64,000 nucleotides of DNA, taken from contig CAMPDV010002079.1 in assembly GCA_946699065.1 (NCBI GenBank), positions 17,998-81,997 on the forward strand, read 5' to 3'. Below are positions 54,276-63,012 of this stretch, piece after piece. Both the position numbers and the translations under genes were made by a program. This DNA is from Loxodes magnus. Its lineage: Eukaryota; Ciliophora; Karyorelictea; Loxodida; Loxodidae. The notes under the pieces were generated by a model. The model did not search any database and had not been told where the DNA came from. It saw only the letters and a program-made list of their open reading frames with translations. The first letter of the stretch is position 1, and every line of letters starts with the position of its first letter.

Positions 54276-57200
54276 TAAGAGTTCATCGTATCGGGAAGTT
54301 ATGATTAGACGGTGAGACTATGGGACGTCAAGACAGGTACCTGTAAGACCATGAGTGGTCACACTAGTTATGTATATGCTGTGGCTATATCCAGTGATTC
54401 AGAGTTCATCGTATCGGGAAGTTATGATTAGACGGTGAGACTATGGGACGTCAAGACAGGTACCTGTAAGACCATGAGTGGTCACACTAGTTATGTATAT
54501 GCTGTGGCTATATCCTGTGATTCAGAGTTCATCGTATCGGGAAGTTATGATAATACGGTGAGACTATGGGACGTCAAGACAGGTACCTGTAAGACCATGA
54601 GTGGTCACACTAGTTCTGTATATGCTGTGGCTATATCCAGTGATTCAGAGTTCATCGTATCGGGAAGTTATGATAATACGGTGAGACTATGGGACGTCAA
54701 GACAGGTGCCTGTAAGACCATGAGTGGTCACACTAGTCATGTATCTGCTGTGGCTATATCCAGTGATTCAGAGTTCATCGTATCGGGAAGTTATGATTAG
54801 ACGGTGAGACTATGGGACGTCAAGACAGGTACCTGTAAGACCATGAGTGGTCACACTAGTTCTGTATTTGCAGTGGCTATATCCAGTGATTCAGAGTTCA
54901 TCGTATCGGGAAGTTATGATTAGACGGTGAGACTATGGGACGTCAAGACAGGTACCTGTAAGACCATGAGTGGTCACACTAGTTATGTATGATCTGTGGC
55001 TATATCCAGTGATTCAGAGTTCATCGTATCGGGAAGTTATGATAATACGGTGAGACTATGGGACGTCAAGACAGGTACCTGTAAGACCATGAGTGGTCAC
55101 ATTAGTTATGTATATGCTGTGGCTATATCCTGTGATTCAGAGTTCATCGTATCGGGAAGTTATGATTAGACGGTGAGACTATGGGACGTCAAGACAGGTA
55201 CCTGTAAGACCATGAGTGGTCACAAACATTATTTATCTGTTGTGGCTATATCCAGTGATTCAGAGTTCATCGTATCGGGAAGTTATGATTAGACGGTGAG
55301 ACTATGGGACGTCAAGACAGGTACCTGTAAGACCATGAGTGGTCACACTAGTTATGTATATGCTGTGGCTATATCCAGTGATTCAGAGTTCATCGTATCG
55401 GGAAGTTATGATTAGACGGTGAGACTATGGGACGTCACGACAGGTACCTGTAAGACCATGAGTGGTCACACTAGTTCTGTATGATCTGTGGCTATATCCA
55501 GTGATTCAGAGTTCATCGTATCGGGAAGTTATGATAATACGGTGAGACTATGGGACGTCAAGACAGGTACCTGTAAGACCATGAGTGGTCACACTAGTTA
55601 TGTATGATCTGTGGCTATATCCAGTGATTCAGAGTTCATCGTATCGGGAAGTTATGATTAGACGGTGAGACTATGGGACGTCAAGACAGGTACCTGTAAG
55701 ACCATGAGTGGTCACACTAGTTATGTATATGCTGTGGCTATATCCAGTGATTCAGAGTTCATCGTATCGGGAAGTTATGATAATACGGTGAGACTATGGG
55801 ACGTCAAGACAGGTACCTGTAAGACCATGAGTGGTCACATTAGTCATGTATATGCTGTGGCTATATCCAGTGATTCAGAGTTCATCGTATCGGGAAGTTA
55901 TGATTAGACGGTGAGACTATGGGACGTCAAGACAGGTACCTGTAAGACCATGAGTGGTCACACTAGTTATGTATATGCTGTGGCTATATCCAGTCATTCA
56001 GAGTTCATCGTATCGGGAAGTTATGATTAGACGGTGAGACTATGGGACGTCACGACAGGTACCTGTAAGACCATGAGTGGTCACACTAGTTATGTATATG
56101 CTGTGGCTATATCCAGTGATTCAGAGTTCATCGTATCGGGAATTTATGATTAGACGGTGAGACTATGGGACGTCAAGACAGGTACCTGTAAGACCATGAG
56201 TGGTCACACTAGTTATGTATGATCTGTGGCTATATCCAGTGATTCAGAGTTCATCGTATCGGGAAGTTATGATTAGACGGAGAGACTATGGGACGTCAAG
56301 ACAGGTACCTGTAAGACCATGAGTGGTCACACTAGTTCTGTATGATCTGTGGCTATATCCAGTGATTCAGAGTTCATCGTATCGGGAAGTTATGATAATA
56401 CGGTGAGACTATGGGACGTCAAGACAGGTACCTGTAAGACCATGAGTGGTCACATTAGTCATGTATATGCTGTGGCTATATCCAGTGATTCAGAGTTCAT
56501 CGTATCGGGAAGTTATGATTAGACGGTGAGACTATGGGACGTCAAGACAGGTACCTGTAAGACCATGAGTGGTCACACTAGTTATGTATATGCTGTGGCT
56601 ATAACCAGTGATTCAGAGTTCATCGTATCGGGAAGTTATGATTAGACGGTGAGACTATGGGACGTCAAGACAGGTACCTGTAAGACCATGAGTGGTCACA
56701 CTAGTTATGTATCTGCTGTGGCTATATCCAGTGATTCAGAGTTCATCGTATCGGGAAGTTATGATTAGACGGTGAGACTATGGGACGTCAAGACAGGTAC
56801 CTGTAAGACCATGAGTGGTCACACACATTATGTATATGCTGTGGCTATATCCAGTGATTCAGAGTTCATCGTATCGGGAAGTGGAGATTATACGGTGAGA
56901 CTATGGGACGTCAAGACAGGTACCTGTAAGACCATGAGTGGTCACACTAGTTATGTATATGCTGTGGCTATATCCTGTGATTCAGAGTTCATCGTATCGG
57001 GAAGTTATGATAATACGGTGAGACTATGGGACGTCAAGACAGGTACCTGTAAGACCATGAGTGGTCACACTAGTTCTGTATATGCTGTGGCTATATCCAG
57101 TGATTCAGAGTTCATCGTATCGGGAAGTTATGATTAGACGGTGAGACTATGGGACGTCAAGACAGGTACCTGTAAGACCATGAGTGGTCACACACATTAT

Positions 57201-60200
57201 GTATATGCTGTGGCTATATCCAGTGATTCAGAGTTCATCGTATCGGGAAGTGGAGATTATACGGTGAGACTATGGGACGTCAAGACAGGTACCTGTAAGA
57301 CCATGAGTGGTCACACTAGTTGTGTATCTGCTGTGGCTATATCCAGTCATTAAGAGTTCATCGTATCGGGAAGTCATGATTAGACGGTGAGACTATGGGA
57401 CGTCAAGACAGGTACCTGTAAGACCATGAGTGGTCACACTAGTTATGTATATGCTGTGGCTATATCCAGTGATTCAGAGTTCATCGTATCGGGAAGTTAT
57501 GATAATACGGTGAGACTATGGGACGTCAAGACAGGTACCTGTAAGACCATGAGTGGTCACACTAGTTATGTATCTGCTGTGGCTATATCCAGTCATTCAG
57601 AGTTCATCGTATCGGGAAGTTATGATAATACGGTGAGACTATGGGACGTCAAGACAGGTACCTGTAAGACCATGAGTGGTCACACTAGTTCTGTATATGC
57701 TGTGGCTATATCCAGTCATTAAGAGTTCATCGTATCGGGAAGTTATGATTAGACGGTGAGACTATGGGACGTCAAGACAGGTACCTGTAAGACCATGAGT
57801 GGTCACACTAGTTATGTATGATCTGTGGCTATATCCAGTGATTCAGAGTTCATCGTATCGGGAAGTTATGATTAGACGGTGAGACTATGGGACGTCAAGA
57901 CAGGTACCTGTAAGACCATGAGTGGTCACACTAGTTGTGTATCTGCTGTGGCTATATCCAGTCATTAAGAGTTCATCGTATCGGGAAGTTATGATTAGAC
58001 GGTGAGACTATGGGACGTCAAGACAGGTACCTGTAAGACCATGAGTGGTCACACTAGTTATGTATCTGCTGTGGCTATATCCAGTGATTCAGAGTTCATC
58101 GTATCGGGAAGTTATGATTAGACGGTGAGACTATGGGACGTCAAGACAGGTACCTGTAAGACCATGAGTGGTCACACTAGTTATGTATGATCTGTGGCTA
58201 TATCCAGTGATTCAGAGTTCATCGTATCGGGAAGTTATGATTAGACGGTGAGACTATGGGACGTCAAGACAGGTACCTGTAAGAACATGAGTGGTCACAC
58301 ACATTATGTATATGCTGTGTCTATATCCAGTCATTCAGAGTTCATCGTATCGGGAAGTGTAGATAATACGGTGAGACTATGGGACGTCAAGACAGGTACC
58401 TGTAAGACCATGAGTGGTCACACTAGTTATGTATGATCTGTGGCTATATCCAGTGATTCAGAGTTCATCGTATCGGGAAGTGTAGATAATACGGTGAGAC
58501 TATGGGACGTCAAGACAGGTACCTGTAAGACCATGAGTGGTCACACTAGTTATGTATCTGCTGTGGCTATATCCAGTGATTCAGAGTTCATCTTATCGGG
58601 AAGTTATGATTAGACGGTGAGACTATGGGACGTCAAGACAGGTACCTGTAAGACCATGAGTGGTCACACTAGTTGTGTATCTGCTGTGGCTATATCCAGT
58701 GATTCAGAGTTCATCGTATCGGGAAGTTATGATTAGACGGTGAGACTATGGGACGTCAAGACAGGTACCTGTAAGACCATGAGTGGTCACACACATTATG
58801 TATATGCTGTGGCTATATCCAGTGATTCAGAGTTCATCGTATCGGGAAGTTATGATAATACGGTGAGACTATGGGACGTCAAGACAGGTACCTGTAAGAC
58901 CATGAGTGGTCACACTAGTTATGTATATGCTGTGGCTATATCCAGTCATTCAGAGTTCATCGTATCGGGAAGTTATGATAATACGGTGAGACTATGGGAC
59001 GTCAAGACAGGTACCTGTAAGACCATGAGTGGTCACACTAGTTATGTATGATTTGTGGCTATATCCAGTGATTCAGAGTTCATCGTATCGGGAAGTTATG
59101 ATTAGACGGTGAGACTATGGGACGTCAAGACAGGTACCTGTAAGACCATGAGTGGTCACAAACATTATTTATCATCTGTGGCAATATCCAGTGATTCAGA
59201 GTTCATCGTATCGGGAAGTTATGATAATACGGTGAGACTATGGGACGTCAAGACAGGTACCTGTAAGACCATGAGTGGTCACACTAGTTATGTATATGCT
59301 GTGGCTATATCCAGTCATTCAGAGTTCATCGTATCGGGAAGTCATGATTATACGGTGAGACTATGGGACGTCAAGACAGGTACCTGTAAGACCATGAGTG
59401 GTCACACACATTATGTATATGCTGTGTCTATATCCAGTCATTCAGAGTTCATCGTATCGGGAAGTTATGATTAGACGGTGAGACTATGGGACGTCAAGAC
59501 AGGTACCTGTAAGACCATGAGTGGTCACACTAGTTATGTATCTGCTGTGGCTATATCCAGTCATTCAGAGTTCATCGTATCGGGAAGTTATGATTAGACG
59601 GTGAGACTATGGGATGTCAAGACAGGTACCTGTAAGACCATGAGTGGTCACACACATTATGTATATGCTGTGGCTATATCCAGTGATTCAGAGTTCATCG
59701 TATCGGGAAGTTATGATTAGACGGTGAGACTATGGGACGTCAAGACAGGTACCTGTAAGACCATGAGTGGTCACACTAGTTGTGTATCTGCTGTGGCTAT
59801 ATCCAGTCATTAAGAGTTCATCGTATCGGGAAGTTATGATTAGACGGTGAGACTATGGGACGTCAAGACAGGTACCTGTAAGACCATGAGTGGTCACACT
59901 AGTTATGTATGATCTGTGGCTATATCCAGTCATTCAGAGTTCATCGTATCGGGAATTTATGATTAGACGGTGAGACTATGGGACGTCAAGACAGGTACCT
60001 GTAAGACCATGAGTGGTCACACACATTATGTATATGCTGTGGCTATATCCAGTCATTCAGAGTTCATCGTATCGGGAAGTTATGATTAGACGGTGAGACT
60101 ATGGGACGTCAAGACAGGTACCTGTAAGACCATGAGTGGTCACACTAGTTATGTATGATCTGTGGCTATATCCAGTGATTCAGAGTTCATCGTATCGGGA

Positions 60201-63012
60201 AGTTATGATTAGACGGTGAGACTATGGGACGTCAAGACAGGTACCTGTAAGACCATGAGTGGTCACACTAGTTCTGTATATGCTGTGTCTATATCCAGTC
60301 ATTCAGAGTTCATCGTATCGGGAAGTGTAGATAATACGGTGAGACTATGGGACGTCAAGACAGGTACCTGTAAGACCATGAGTGGTCACACTAGTTATGT
60401 ATATGCTGTGGCTATATCCAGTGATTCAGAGTTCATCGTATCGGGAAGTCATGATTAGACGGTGAGACTATGGGACGTCAAGACAGGTACCTGTAAGACC
60501 ATGAGTGGTCACACTAGTTATGTATATGCTGTGGCTATATCCAGTGATTCAGAGTTCATCGTATCGGGAAGTTATGATTAGACGGTGAGACTATGGGACG
60601 TCAAGACAGGTACCTGTAAGACCATGAGTGGTCACACTAGTTGTGTATCTGCTGTGGCTATATCCAGTCATTCAGAGTTCATCGTATCGGGAAGTTATGA
60701 TTAGACGGTGAGACTATGGGACGTCAAGACAGGTACCTGTAAGACCATGAGTGGTCACACTAGTTATGTATGATCTGTGGCTATATCCAGTCATTCAGAG
60801 TTCATCGTATCGGGAATTTATGATTAGACGGTGAGACTATGGGACGTCAAGACAGGTACCTGTAAGACCATGAGTGGTCACACTAGTTGTGTATCTGCTG
60901 TGGCTATATCCAGTCATTCAGAGTTCATCGTATCGGGAAGTTATGATTAGACGGAGAGACTATGGGACGTCAAGACAGGTACCTGTAAGACCATGAGTGG
61001 TCACACTAGTCATGTATATGCTGTGGCTATATCCAGTGATTCAGAGTTCATCGTATCGGGAAGTTATGATTAGACGGTGAGACTATGGGACGTCAAGACA
61101 GGTACCTGTAAGACCATGAGTGGTCACACTAGTTATGTATATGCTGTGGCTATATCCTGTGATTCAGAGTTCATCGTATCGGGAAGTTATGATTAGACGG
61201 TGAGACTATGGGACGTCAAGACAGGTACCTGTAAGACCATGAGTGGTCACACTAGTTATGTATCTGCTGTGGCTATATCCAGTCATTCAGAGTTCATCGT
61301 ATCGGGAAGTTATGATTAGACGGTGAGACTATGGGACGTCAAGACAGGTACCTGTAAGACCATGAGTGGTCACACTAGTTATGTATATGCTGTGGCTATA
61401 TCCAGTGATTCAGAGTTCATCGTATCGGGAAGTTATGATTAGACGGAGAGACTATGGGACGTCAAGACAGGTACCTGTAAGACCATGAGTGGTCACACTA
61501 GTTATGTATGATCTGTGGCTATATCCAGTCATTCAGAGTTCATCGTATCGGGAAGTTATGATTAGACGGTGAGACTATGGGACGTCAAGACAGGTACCTG
61601 TAAGACCATGAGTGGTCACACTAGTTATGTATCTGCTGTGGCTATATCCAGTCATTCAGAGTTCATCGTATCGGGAATTTATGATTAGACGGTGAGACTA
61701 TGGGACGTCAAGACAGGTACCTGTAAGACCATGAGTGGTCACACTAGTTATGTATATGCTGTGGCTATATCCTGTGATTCAGAGTTCATCGTATCGGGAA
61801 GTTATGATAATACGGTGAGACTATGGGACGTCAAGACAGGTACCTGTAAGACCATGAGTGGTCACACTAGTTCTGTATATGCTGTGGCTATATCCAGTGA
61901 TTCAGAGTTCATCGTATCGGGAAGTTATGATTAGACGGTGAGACTATGGGACGTCAAGACAGGTACCTGTAAGACCATGAGTGGTCACACACATTATGTA
62001 TATGCTGTGGCTATATCCAGTGATTCAGAGTTCATCGTATCGGGAAGTGGAGATTATACGGTGAGACTATGGGACGTCAAGACAGGTACCTGTAAGACCA
62101 TGAGTGGTCACACTAGTTGTGTATCTGCTGTGGCTATATCCAGTCATTAAGAGTTCATCGTATCGGGAAGTCATGATTAGACGGTGAGACTATGGGACGT
62201 CAAGACAGGTACCTGTAAGACCATGAGTGGTCACACTAGTTATGTATATGCTGTGGCTATATCCAGTGATTCAGAGTTCATCGTATCGGGAAGTTATGAT
62301 AATACGGTGAGACTATGGGACGTCAAGACAGGTACCTGTAAGACCATGAGTGGTCACACTAGTTATGTATCTGCTGTGGCTATATCCAGTCATTCAGAGT
62401 TCATCGTATCGGGAAGTTATGATAATACGGTGAGACTATGGGACGTCAAGACAGGTACCTGTAAGACCATGAGTGGTCACACTAGTTCTGTATATGCTGT
62501 GGCTATATCCCAGTCATTAAGAGTTCATCGTATCGGGAAGTTATGATTAGACGGTGAGACTATGGGACGTCAAGACAGGTACCTGTAAGACCATGAGTGG
62601 TCACACTAGTTATGTATGATCTGTGGCTATATCCAGTCATTCAGAGTTCATCGTATCGGGAATTTATGATTAGACGGTGAGACTATGGGACGTCAAGACA
62701 GGTACCTGTAAGACCATGAGTGGTCACACTAGTTGTGTATCTGCTGTGGCTATATCCAGTCATTAAGAGTTCATCGTATCGGGAAGTTATGATTAGACGG
62801 TGAGACTATGGGACGTCAAGACAGGTACCTGTAAGACCATGAGTGGTCACACTAGTTATGTATCTGCTGTGGCTATATCCAGTGATTCAGAGTTCATCGT
62901 ATCGGGAAGTTATGATTAGACGGTGAGACTATGGGACGTCAAGACAGGTACCTGTAAGACCATGAGTGGTCACACTAGTTATGTATGATCTGTGGCTATA
63001 TCCAGTCATTAA
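54276..63012 (+). other. TAA in place of Ser in zone C, nine units
   Basis: Ser-His-TCA-Glu-Phe becomes Ser-His-TAA-Glu-Phe at 54276, 57351, 57720, 57966, 59811, 62148, 62518, 62764 and 63010. All carry the His variant and most follow HTSC-VSAV. Three pairs (57351/62148, 57720/62518, 57966/62764) are copies from the 39-unit duplication; 63010 has Ser (TCA) in its counterpart. This is the only use of TAA in the WD40 frame that I found. Confidence 0.85.

Larger units (their letters stand above)
19363..62510 (+). pseudogene. WD40 frame block 5: 43 kb with no indel
   Basis: About 351 consecutive units keep an exact 123-bp period; codons begin at positions divisible by 3 throughout. I checked phase from recurring anchors between 19626 and 61692, all separated by whole multiples of 123. 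The block holds every kind of in-frame stop: TAG after the turn Asp, TGA in strand a, TGA for the WD Trp (seven units), TGA for Gly in SGS, TAG at 37932, 42114 and 46530, and TAA from 54276 on. If read through it would encode about 14,380 residues. Under the standard code it is a run of fragments of at most three blades. Confidence 0.55.
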
